Positions 21,028 to 31,160 of a stretch of DNA of 64,000 nucleotides are shown piece by piece. The notes below the pieces were generated by a model, which saw only the letters and a program-made list of their open reading frames with translations, searched no databases and was not told the origin of the DNA. The translations under genes were made by a program, and so were the position numbers. This DNA is from Nemertoderma westbladi (Eukaryota > Xenacoelomorpha > Nemertodermatida > Nemertodermatidae). Positions within the stretch are counted from its first letter, which is position 1. Every line of letters starts with the position of its first letter. Where the stretch lies: assembly GCA_032718475.1 (NCBI GenBank), contig JAUCBJ010008861.1:1-64000 (forward strand). The letters are read 5' to 3'.

Positions 21028-21895
21028 AGTAGTATACATTACATGTCCCCCCGCACAAGGTCACCCGTAGCCCATCATTACCATCCATTTCTAGTACTGC
21101 AGCCAATCAGAAGCCACCATTTCAACCATTAGCAGTGGTCGTTATTATTTCAACCAATCAGATTACAGCATTTCAACCGTAACCATGGTAACTTCTCAAG
21201 TTCCCGCTTATTCCGCTAGAGGCGTTATTAGTCCCCCGACGCTAGTACTGCATCCAATCACCAACCTTTATTTTACAGGTGTTCGGGTGTCTACACTTAG
21301 CATCAGGTAACGTCTACTATTTTTCAAATCGCTATTTTTCACCAGTAACTAAATTTAATTTTGCAATTTTTCAGATAACAAAATATTCAACAGGGTTCGA
21401 ACCCGGGACCGATATAACTCCCCACATTTCTCCACTCACTCTCCCATCCAACCACGAGAGAAAAAGGCGATAAATATCCGAGTTATAGCTGTTGAATGCC
21501 AAGTAATAATTATTCAATATCGATTTATTCATCATAACTGGTCGCAGATGTTTACAAATAGCTTGTGGTAGTATCAATTATAAATTATTGTTCATTGAAT
21601 TCTATACTATAGCATATACCACCAACGAGATCCAATTATTCTAATGATTTCGATAGCATAAAATGCATATTAATTAATACGAAATACATCTAACTAATAA
21701 TAATAATATACTTGTTCTACATACATTATCAGTACAATATTGACAGGTTAATTACGTTTGAATATAAGATGGAATGATAATTAATGTTTAGATCTAGGGT
21801 ATTGATTGTTGTGAGTATGTGCTAGATATAGCAGTAATAGTGTTATTCGATATGTAACATTATGAAACAATGTCTCATGTATACACTGTAGTGTT
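21028..21895 (+). repeat. Left terminal inverted repeat
   Basis: Inverted copy of 24550-25417, visually almost identical. It holds GGGTTCGAACCC near 21393, a perfect pol III B-box word that is itself palindromic. The 64-residue frame that appears in both arms is a shared accident of the repeat. Confidence 0.9.
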
Positions 21896-21939
21896 GCAAC
21901 TATGTGTAGGTAAGTCAATGTGTCAGTGTTAATATAGTA

Positions 21940-22320
21940 TATTACATTTTTTTATAATATATTGGTTCTACAGAGTGATGCTGGGTTTTAGCACTATTAA
22001 TTTGACATTTTTTTTATTGCGAAATTAGATTCACTGAAAAATTCCATTAATAAACTTTGCGAGACATTCCTTAACTATTCTTTGACAACAAATTGTCTAT
22101 CTATCTATTTTGAGTAAAAAATGTGAAAATTAAAATGCAAGTCTTAAAAACTGAGTAAGTACTGTTATATATTTATTTAAAAATATGAAATTTCGTCAGT
22201 AAATGCGAGACTGCTGTAATCATCTATTTTTTTAGTAAAAAATAATAAACTTACTGTATATATGTTTAAAACCAAGCATCATGCTACAGAAAAAATATTA
22301 ACTTAAAATTCTTCACAAAC
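21940..22320 (+). repeat. Inner inverted repeat, left copy
   Basis: Inverted match to about 24060-24470, less similar than the terminal repeats. Marked by ACAGAGTGATGCTGGGTTTT and AAATGCGAGACTGCTGTAAT. A third copy of the last ~100 bp lies in direct orientation at 23960-24060, next to the right copy, making a local hairpin-like structure. Confidence 0.8.
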
Positions 22321-23960
22321 TTAATAGAATTTGATGTCATGTTGCAGATCATCCTTCACATGCTGCCTATGGCAACTGATTTCACTTCTCTGCAAAATAT
22401 TACACGTATTTCCAGCATCTTTGAAATTTAGGTCTCCAGTTGTGATACTCGGAGCCAGCTTAAAAACGATTCCTAGCCATATGACTTCTGTTGGATCGGT
22501 TGTAATACCTGTTGTCATAGGTTATGTCACATTGGTCATTACTGGGGTACGAGGTATGTTCAGATTGGTCTCTTAGATGAGGGTTTGGGAAGTGTTGATG
22601 TGGATAATCGTGTCTACTCACTCTGTGCTTCTGATACTGCTGGTATGTTTGACTTTGGTATCGAGATGGTTCTGGGGTATGTCTCCAAGAGTTCCTCACA
22701 TACTCAGTATACCTATTATTATCTTGCGGGATAGATTAATATTGATTACCATTATAGTTAGCTTGATTGTTATTGTGCCAGTATGATTCCCTAGAGGTTT
22801 TGTAGTGTAGATCAAACCCTTTATTATTCCGCTTCATATCTGTGCTGCTTCTACTGCTTCCGAAGGGGTGCTTCGTTGGGTTTCTTGTTCGTATCTCGTT
22901 TGATGTTGCTTAAAGATGTTGTGTTCATTCTTGTTACTACCTTGTGATTTTCTTAGATTGACAGTTTCTTTGGAAACATTATTTAGATTTGCCAAGAAAT
23001 CAGTCTGTTGTTGTAGAAGTATGGCAATTTTGGTATCATTATCTAGTTCACTATATTTGTTTTCAGTCCTAATGTTGTGCAGCATCTGGATCTTTGATTT
23101 GAAGGTTGGTTTGGCAGGTCTTTTTGGTTCTTGCTAGGTGTCTTTGTTTTTGAGGACTTGTTCTAGAGTAGAGAGACATTTCATTGATGGGTTTGTGATT
23201 ATTACAGAGTCTTTTCTTATGTTTGTTGGTACCTGACTTCCTTGCAGGGATTCACCTTTCTTTTCCTTTATGCTGTATGAGTAAGTAGGATCTATTTCAG
23301 TTTCATTTGGATTGTCTGATATATTATCTACTGTTATATACTCATCAGTCTCTGATGGCGAAGATATGTCAGTTGTAGAAGTTGTGGACTTCTAGATATG
23401 TCAATTGTAGAAGTTGTGGACTTTTTCTAAGCCAAGTGGCACTAGGGACCTAGCAAAAATTTCTTTTGGATTTTGCATGATGCTCTCCACCCTGGCTGTT
23501 TCAATGAATTAATATGATGTCATAGCTTTGCTGAGTTTTGTCAGAGTCATATTCAGTGCCTCTGTTGATGTTTCCTTTGGTTGTGTCTTCGGGGAATTCA
23601 TAGTTGGATTCCTCGGATTTGGTTCTTGATAAATAAACTGCTGCCTGAGCCTAATACTGTATTATTATGTGCTTCACTGTCACAGCCGATTTCAATAGCA
23701 ACAGGCTTTGTGTAGGGAAGGTTATCTAATGAATTGGTGCGACGATGATTGCGTTGGTTAATCTTGCTAGCCTTTCAAGTGTTATGATGTTCCGTTCCCT
23801 TCTTTTGGGAAGCAGATTGAGAAGTGTATACTGGTTGTGTAATTCGAAAATCTTTCCTACATGTTCTTAGCCACCCAGTTTCGAACAGCTATGCTTCTCT
23901 CCTTGGGATTGATTGGAGGGCAAGATGAATGGCTTTTCAAGAAGAATGAATTTTTTTTGG
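22321..23960 (-). pseudogene. Degenerate core of the Polinton-like element
   Basis: Minus-strand translation gives interrupted coding-like pieces. One is Tyr/Gln/His-rich (22699-22460). One is helical, with DTKIAILLQQQTDFLANLNN (23085-22834). Less open stretches occupy 23,930-23,450. A 27-bp unit at about 23,365-23,425 (GTAGAAGTTGTGGACTT) is duplicated. I do not recognise the family. It may be decayed cargo or a captured gag-like gene. Confidence 0.35.
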
Positions 23961-24059
23961 CTTATGAAATTTCTTCAGTAAATGCGAGACTGCTGTAATC
24001 ATCTATTTTTTTAGTAAAAAATAATAAACTTACAGTATATATGTTGAAAACCTGTTTTC

Positions 24060-24470
24060 AGTTAATAAGTTTGTGAAGAATTTTAAGTAAATAGTATATA
24101 AGTTAATATTGTTTCTATAGGGTGATGTTTGGTTTTAAACATATATACTGTAAGATTATTATTTTTTACTAAAAAAATAGCTGATTACAACAGTCTCACA
24201 TTTACTGACGAAATTTCATATTTTTAAATAAATATAACAGTACTTACTCAGTTTTAAAGCTTACATTTTAATTTTCACATTTTTTACTCAAAATAAATAC
24301 TGTAGATAGACAGTTTGTTGTCAAAGAATAGTTGAGGAATGTCTCGCAAAGTTTATTCATGGAATTTTTCAGTGAATCTAATTTCGCAAAAAAAAATATC
24401 AAATTAGTAGTGCTAAAACCCAGCATCACTCTGTAGAAACAATATATTATAAAAAATTTAATATTGTTGC
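24060..24470 (-). repeat. Inner inverted repeat, right copy
   Basis: Inverted partner of 21940-22320. It adjoins the extra direct copy at 23960-24060 through a short AT-rich centre. Confidence 0.8.
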
Positions 24471-24549
24471 CAAACGACCATACAAGTAAAGGTGGAAATA
24501 GCTACTTTCCAACAAACTATGGAGAAATTATTGAACGGCATTTCAACTG

Positions 24550-25417
24550 ACACTACAGTGTATACATGAGACATTGTTTCATAATGTTACATATCGAATA
24601 ACACTATTACTGCTATATCTAGCACATACTCACAACAATCAATACCCTAGATCTAAACATTAATTATCATTCCATCTTATATTCAAACGTAATTAACCTG
24701 TCAATATTGTACTGATAATGTATGTAGAACAAGTATTATTATTATTAGTTAGATGTATTTCGTATTAATTAATATGCATTTTATGCTATCGAAATCATTA
24801 GAATAATTGGATCTCGTTGGTGGTGGCATATGCTATAGTATAGAATTCAATGAACAATAATTTATAATTGATACTACCACAAGCTATTTGTAAACATCTG
24901 CGACCAGTTATGATGAATAAATCGATATTGAATAATTATTACTTGGCATTCAACAGCTATAACTCGGATATTTATCGCCTTTTTCTCTCGTGGTTGGATG
25001 GGAGAGTGAGTGGAGAAATGTGGGGAGTTATATCGGTCCCGGGTTCGAACCCTGTTGAATATTTTGTTATCTGAAAAATTGCAAAATTAAATTTAGTTAC
25101 TGGTGAAAAATAGCGATTTGAAAAATAGTAGACGTTACCTGATGCTAAGTGTAGACACCCGAACACCTGTAAAATAAAGGTTGGTGATTGGATGCAGTAC
25201 TAGCGTCGGGGGACTAATAACGCCTCTAGCGGAATAAGCGGGAACTTGAGAAGTTACCATGGTTACGGTTGAAATGCTGTAATCTGATTGGTTGAAATAA
25301 TAACGACCACTGCTAATGGTTGAAATGGTGGCTTCTGATTGGCTGCAGTACTAGAAATGGATGGTAATGATGGGCTACGGGTGACCTTGTGCGGGGGGAC
25401 ATGTAATGTATACTACT
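24550..25417 (-). repeat. Right terminal inverted repeat
   Basis: Inverted partner of 21028-21895, ending in AGTAGTATAC read from the right. The 80 bp between it and the inner repeat (24470-24550) is not found in the left arm. Confidence 0.9.
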
Positions 25418-25659
25418 AGCATTTAACCCTATTAAAGTATTAAACCCGGGGGGGGTGACCACCCCGTGGTTTTTTTTATTATAATACTGAAACTAACGCA
25501 GTTGGGAATCTGAAATTTTATGACTTTTCCTAAAAATCTATTGTCTTCCTAGTAGTGAAAATCGTTTTAAAAAATATTGTGTAGTTTTCGAGTTATAGCA
25601 CCATTTTTTAACCCTACATTTGGCACTTTTTTTGAGACGTTTTTTGAAAATTACATTTC

Positions 25660-26480
25660 ATTAAATATTAATTGTAACATCTCTATTTTTGATTTACACC
25701 GGTTTTTTGGTGTTAGCAATTGGATGGAATTCATATAAATTGATTTAGAATTTTCAAACTTGTTTTTTTCGGCGGGTGCCAAATTTTGGTGCCAGCACCA
25801 AATTTTGAAATATGTCAATTTTGTAAATTGATTGTTTGAAACTTGTTTTTTACGCAATTGGGGTTTTTTGGGGTTCTGGTTTTGATGAAATATATACGAG
25901 TTGCACCAAGCGTATCAAACTTGTATTTTTCGGTGCTGTGTGCAAATTTTGGTGCTAGCACGAAACTTTGAAAATCCACTCAACAGATAAAATTGGTTGT
26001 GACAATTTATTTCTTGCATTTTAGAGTTTTATGGCAGTTCTGAATTCATTGGACTATATAATTATCGAACTAGACATCTCAAACTTGTATTTCTCGGAAG
26101 TGGGTGCAAAATTTGGTGCTAGCACCAAATTTTGAAAACCATCAAATATATCAATTGATTGTGTCATCTTGTTTCTTGCGTTATACGGGTTTGTTAGGGT
26201 TCTGAATTCAATGGAATCAGTAAAAATTTCATAAGAATTTTCAAACTTGTATTTTTCGCCGGTGGGTGAAAATTGTTGTTTTGCACCAAATTTTGGAAAA
26301 TGAGTAAATTGATCAATAGATAGTATCATCTTGATTCTTGCGTTATACGGGTTTATGAGAGTCCTGAATCCGATTGAAACAATAAAAACAACACTGGACA
26401 TCGCAAACTGGTACTTTTTGGTGATGGGTACGAAATTTGGTGCTAGCACCAAAATTTGCCAAATTACGCCGAAAAATACA
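25660..26480. repeat. Degenerate ~162-bp tandem repeat, ~5 copies
   Basis: Marked by the 12-bp palindrome GGTGCTAGCACC or variants at 25789, 25951, 26115, about 26275 and 26439. Open minus-strand frames across it show the same repeating residues and are not genes. Confidence 0.75.
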
Positions 26481-26487
26481 AGTAGCA

Positions 26488-27030
26488 ATGATCTGGCATA
26501 TTTGAAATGTATTCCATTAGAATCAGCGCCCTAGAAAATCGAAAAATGTGAATTTATGGCATCGTATAAGTGAATTAAAAATTTTGTGTTCTAACTGAAA
26601 AGTGCTGGTTACTTGTTTTTTTCATTTTTTTCGTACGCATAGAGGACTAAACAGCCATTTATGGTAATCATATCATTTTTAAATGTTTTCCAATGTATTT
26701 TGCGCCCCAGAAAACCTGTATTGAAAAACAATTAGCCGAAAAATGTAACTTGATCGTAAATGAAACATATGATCTGGCATATTTGAAATGTATTCCATTA
26801 GAATCAGCGCCCTAGAAAACCTAAAAATGTGAATTTATGGCATCGTATAAGTGAATTAAAAATTTTGTGTTCTAACTGAAAAGTGCTGGTTACTTGTTTT
26901 TTTCATTTTTTTCCTACGCATAGAGGACTAAACAGCCATTTATGGTAATCATATCATTTTTAAATGTTTTCCAATGTATTTTGCGCCCCAGAAAACCTGT
27001 ATTGAAAAACAATTAGCCGAAAAATGTAAC
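26488..27030. repeat. 281-bp direct duplication
   Basis: ATGATCTGGCATATTTGAAA begins a block at 26488 that recurs at 26769 with very few changes. The high similarity suggests a recent duplication inside the element. Confidence 0.9.
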
Positions 27031-27419
27031 TTTCAAATTTTGTGAAAAATGTGCACTACTTGTAATTTTGGTGCTGCAATATTACCACCCCAGTACATTT
27101 TTTCGAAAATTTTTTTTCTCGGTCGGATCCAGACTAGTGATACCTAAGTACAAACAAAAAATCAGACGTTTTCGTTAATATTTGGAGATTTTAGAGGGAT
27201 GGGTCAATATGACCCCCCCCCCCCCCCCCCCCCGGTATTTGTACAGCATTTTATAGCCCGGTACTAATAGGGTTAAATACCGGTATGACACCAAAATATT
27301 TCTTGAATCTAATTCAAAAAATTCAAAAAAAATAAATCTGTCACCCAATAATATTTCCAATTGTATATATATATAGCCCAAATCAGCCTAATTTTATTTT
27401 TAAATTTTATATATCCACT

Positions 27420-27490
27420 GGCGCGTGGCTACACCTTCAGGTTGCGACACTCTCTCCTTCCTCCAACTGAGCGATCCAAAACACCATGGC
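27420..27490 (-). repeat. tRNA-like (SINE head) fragment
   Basis: On the minus strand TCGCTCAGTTGG matches 11 of 12 bases of the pol III A box, followed by GTCGCAACCTGAAGGT, as seen between the arms of tRNA-derived SINEs. No B box follows. The CCTAACTAA repeat at about 27,505 is just to its right. Confidence 0.35.
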
Positions 27491-27842
27491 CGGCTGAACC
27501 TAACTAACCTAACTAATAAACTGAGTTCAGTCTCGCAGTCAAACAACCGGTAATTTTTTACTGCTTCCTCAAATACAACGGTACCAACAGAACAACTATA
27601 ATTATTATTATTATTTAATCACAAATGTTTAAAAGAGAGGAGAAAAACATGGTAATAAAAAACAACTAGTTTATTGCACGAGTATAAACAGGTACAAGGG
27701 AAAACTTACAGTTGTCGCCTCTCAATAAGACACAGATAGAATTGGTATGACGAAATATGGCACAAAATACGAAATAAAAATAAAAACAGACTCATATTAA
27801 AAAACAGACAAAATCAAAAAGTTAAAGAGGTTTATACTACTT
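27491..27842. other. Unassigned, probable 3' region of the LINE remnant
   Basis: AT-rich, with an ATT microsatellite near 27,605. It lies after the stop of the LINE remnant on the minus strand and may be its 3' UTR. Confidence 0.35.
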
Positions 27843-28372
27843 TATAGATTCCTGTTAAATTTACAAAAGGGTAGCAAATCAATGATATTAAGGTTATGTG
27901 AAAATACGTCTAAGCTGTGCGATTTTACAACTTCACTTGGAAGCGAGTTCCAAATATCAACTACACGAAAAGCAAAATAATTTTTTACACATAAGTAGAC
28001 GAGACTGCCGATGGTGCAGTTTGCGAGATTGACCTCGAAGTCCAGATCTCAAAGCTCTAGTAAAGAACTAATAAAAATTTAAATCTACGGAGCCTGTAAA
28101 AATTTGGTAGGTCATTTTTAAATCAAAGATTATTCGCCGGGATTCAAGCGGTTCTAGATTTAGAACCTTTAAATGATCATCATACGGCAAATAATCATAC
28201 TTGCAGCGAGTAAATAAACGGCGAGAAAAATATCTTTGGACCCTCTCAACAAGGTCAATACTTCCCAAATGATAAGGCGACCAAACTGGTGAACAGTATT
28301 CCAAAATTGGACGAACATAAGATATAAAGGATGTAAGCAGAGAGCAGTGCGATTTGCAGTATAAAATCACTT
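27843..28372 (-). pseudogene. LINE remnant: C-terminal part of an L2/CR1/Jockey-type RT
   Basis: The frame at 28370-28068 has SYVRPILEYCSPVWSPY, VERVQRYFSRRLF and LNLEPLESRRI, the C-terminal domain of this group. After frameshifts, 28015-27843 gives VVDIWNSLPSEVV and ends at the natural-looking stop. Only the last ~170 codons remain; the copy is 5'-truncated. Confidence 0.8.
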
Positions 28373-28459
28373 AAAAATCATATTTACCAATTTAAAAGCT
28401 TTAGTGGGCTGAAGACGACAGTGCTTATCAAAACTGAGATTACTACACTTACTTACACT

Positions 28460-28776
28460 TACAATATTAAATGTGTTAATCATATATTATCTTACATTAC
28501 TGGTTTACCGGTCAGTTGTGTTATTCAGTTCAGTCAGTGCAGACTGGTCATAGTTAATGACCGCCACTGCCATACCGGTAACATCTGTATCTTAATCTGT
28601 ATTTTCTGCGCATTTACTGGCGTGCTATTATCGTCCATGTTAATTAATATCGAAAGACAACAGAAACTTTCACTGTTTTTCCCAAACGGCCTCGGCCAAA
28701 GCTAGTAGCACGATCCCCAGCAGAACGGTGACGCGTACTTTAACAACCCGGTCGGGATCTCTGATCCCGTCACAGT
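28460..28776 (+). repeat. 5'-truncated LTR of element C
   Basis: Matches the LTRs of element A inverted, from GTGTTAATCATATATTATC to CCCGTCACAGT. The first ~45 bp of the LTR are missing. Confidence 0.8.
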
Positions 28777-28832
28777 CATTAACTGCCACCTGCCAATAAA
28801 CTGTGACTGCAAGAACAAAGAAAAATAGAAAG

Positions 28833-30263
28833 ATGGCGGAGGAAGGAACACCCCGATTATCAGAGGGAGAGAGGACGCCGCCGTGGACCCCGGACGACAC
28901 TAACCAAACGATCCGAGAGGCCGCGACGCGACGGTATCAGCCAGCTACGCCGCATTCACCGACGAGGGACGATCCGGTAGCCCAAGCGGAGGGGGGCTGT
29001 CAACCACGAGGGAGAGACGAGTCGACGCACGACGGCGGTCGGAGTACCGAAGTCACCGGCCAGCCACAGGCCGAGGGTGATGGACGGCCCACCGGAACAG
29101 CGATGGTGGGGCCGCCAGTATGATGCCGGACGAGGAGAGGAGGAGGAGTCGGAGAAGAGGACGTCGGGATGAGTGATCGGCTACGACGGGCCTACAACGC
29201 CACCAAGAAACTGCTTAAGGAGGCCAAGGAAGGGAGAAAGGTAAACCAGCCTAAACTACATCAGAGGCTAGGTGAGTCGAATAAACATTTTCGATATTTA
29301 GTCCGTTTTGGACAGGGAGAACTGGCGAGTGAGAGAGCGAGGGGGGTCGCCATGGAAATGTTTGAATTGTGGCGGTCCGGGGTAATGGAGCCTGAAGTAG
29401 TGTACGTAGGGCCTTATTTAGTGGATGCTAGGGGAATTAAGTTAGTGGGTTGGGGGGTCCTGCACGACGGCGAACCCGAGGTTAACCCTGAGGATTTGGT
29501 ATCGTCGGTTAGCAAGAACCCCAGAAAGCAGGGGAAAGTTAGTAGGACAGAGAGGCGACGGGAGTCCGTCGCGACCGATAAGTCCGCTACATCCACTACA
29601 TCCGCTAGTTACGCAGGGAGTAGTGGGGGTGAGTCAACCCAACGGGAGCCTGCAAGGCCACGCAGTCGCACAGGGAGAGGCGGGGTGAGTAGACCCAACA
29701 GGAGTGGAGATAGTGCATCGACTAGAGAGGGGCGTAGAAGCGAAGTAGGAGGTAGCGAAGTAAGAGGTGGCAAAGGGGGGGGGGGGGAGCTACGGGCACC
29801 CCACCATGAGAAATTAGTGGCAAAAGGGGGGGGGGCAGAGAATGTCCCACAAGCGTCGGCGGATAATGCGTGGGGCGAGTTAGGTGAACCACGACACCCG
29901 ATGGCAGAGAATAGTAGGGGGATTGCTAGTATCCCCAGGAGCGTCCAACCGGGTAAAGAGAGAGAGGTTGGCGCCGTGAGCAGGCAAGCGACGAGACGCC
30001 GAGCCCAGTCAGAAGACGGAAGAAGACAGTGGAGTTTATCCAGGAGGTTGAAGCGAGATCTCACAAAGGGGATCGCTACACAGAAGAGAGAAGAAGTGAA
30101 GAGAATAGAAGAAGCGTTGCTACGAGCAACTGGAGAGCAAGGATGGACAGTGAATCGTCGGCAGTAGAGATGGAGAGTCAGTGGAGAGTCAGTGGGGTCA
30201 AACTCCGGGAGATTGCCGTCGCCCCGGAGAGACACAGCCTGGTGAGATATATCACACACAGGT
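28833..30263 (+). pseudogene. Element C gag remnant
   Basis: Starts at ATG 28833 (MAEEGTP). The first frame stops at 29123; a frameshift leads into 29169-30167 (332 residues). LVRFGQGELASE and YVGPYLVDARGIKLVGW match element A. After RRRESVATDKSATS it jumps to the middle-region sequence (SGGESTQREPARP), skipping the coiled coil. Two poly-G tracts (29775-29787 and 29826-29836) break a Gly-rich stretch. The capsid-like core is absent. Confidence 0.65.
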
Positions 30264-30949
30264 AGAAGGGTACTGGAAGTACCGGTGCGAGGACGAGGAC
30301 AGAAGAGGGGATCGCAGATTGTGAAGGGGCATTAAATGGTAAGCCATTACGTGTACCGAAGGATGACCGGGGGTCATCAGGGGCCTTAATGCCGACGCAC
30401 ATATTGAGGGGGAGGCTAGCAGAGGTAGCATGTACCAGTGAGGATGACATGAAGGGTGGCATTCAACCGCCAAGTGACGACAAGATGGAGGGTGGCATTT
30501 TGCTGCCAGGGGACCAAGATGAGATCGGTGAGATGACAGAAAGACCCGATTTAACAATGGAAGAGAAGGGAAGGTCAGTTGCAAGAGAGTTGGAATTGAC
30601 AAGGAGAGTGGGGCGAAGAATAAGAGGACCTATAGGGGGGCAGTGGGAGAGTTGCCTGCTGGAAGAATCACCCTTAGGTTGTTGAGTCGTCCAAAAAGTT
30701 GGACTGAAGGGGGGTGAAAATGGAAGAGTCAGATCCGTGGAAGTGAGAATAGGAGGCAAGATAGGAGCCAAAGATAGGAAGACCTACAGGAGGGCTGTGG
30801 GAAAGTGCTGCCTGTTTGAAGGGGCACCTTAGAGTTTAGTCGTCCAATATGTTGGACTGAGGGGGGGTGGGAATGAGGGCGAGACGCCCTTCCCACACAA
30901 AATATAAAAAAATAATAAGCAAATAAAATAAGAAGCGAGATAGTAGAAA
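30264..30949 (+). other. 3' non-coding part of element C
   Basis: Matches the 14,300-14,600 segment of element A inverted, with repeats of GTGGCATT and GTCGTCCAA. A second partial copy (about 30,700-30,900) follows the first (30,460-30,715), so this segment is duplicated here. Frames are not conserved. Confidence 0.6.
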
Positions 30950-31160
30950 GTTAGAAAATAATAGTAGTAGATAGTACGTAGCACTAAGTAGTAGTTAGAA
31001 GTTAGGGAGTGTGGTATATTGACATATCACGAGAGTAGTAGCGGGGTACATAGTACCCTAGCAGTAGGGTAAATATTACAGTAAGAAGCCAGAAGTTAGA
31101 AGTTACGGAGTGTTGTATATTGACGTACCACGAGAGTAGTAGCGGGGTACATAGTACCGG
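30950..31160. repeat. Tandem repeats of element C
   Basis: Units with GGGAGTGTGGTATATTGACA and GGGGTACATAGTACC, inverted relative to 14,030-14,220. Confidence 0.8.

Larger units (their letters stand above)
21028..25417. mobile_element. Polinton/Maverick-like non-autonomous element with long inverted repeats
   Basis: 4390 bp bounded by near-identical ~868-bp inverted repeats starting 5'-AGTAGTATACATTACATGT. AGCATT occurs directly outside both ends (21022-21027 and 25418-25423), a 6-bp target duplication. Terminal 5'-AG, long terminal inverted repeats and 6-bp duplications are hallmarks of Polintons. The core is only ~1.6 kb and shows none of the PolB, integrase, ATPase or capsid genes, so this would be an internally deleted copy. 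Because a T flanks the AG on both sides, a TAG start with a 4-bp GCAT duplication cannot be ruled out. Confidence 0.65.
25427..27272. mobile_element. TTAA-flanked element, possibly piggyBac-like
   Basis: TTAA at 25423-25426 and 27273-27276 flanks a segment starting CCCTATTA and ending TAATAGGG. Poly-G/poly-C tracts lie near both ends (25449-25456 and about 27211-27233). TTAA targets and CCC termini are typical of piggyBac elements. The inverted match is only 8 bp plus looser similarity, and no transposase is present, so this is a tentative non-autonomous element. It abuts the Polinton-like element. Confidence 0.4.
28460..31160 (+). mobile_element. Element C: internally deleted relative of element A
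   Basis: In opposite orientation to A. It contains a 5'-truncated LTR (about 28460-28776), gag N-terminus, gag middle region, 3' non-coding segment and part of the tandem repeats. Compared with A, it lacks the gag coiled coil, gag core, protease and the 3' ORF. It stops at about 31160 against element E. Non-autonomous and truncated. Confidence 0.75.

Noticed and set aside
21279-21473. 64- and 68-residue ORFs present in both arms of the Polinton-like element
   Set aside because: They are duplicated because the arms are repeats; no domain, no codon evidence.
27500-27525. Interstitial arthropod-type telomere repeat
   Set aside because: Only two CCTAACTAA units; not a TTAGG array.
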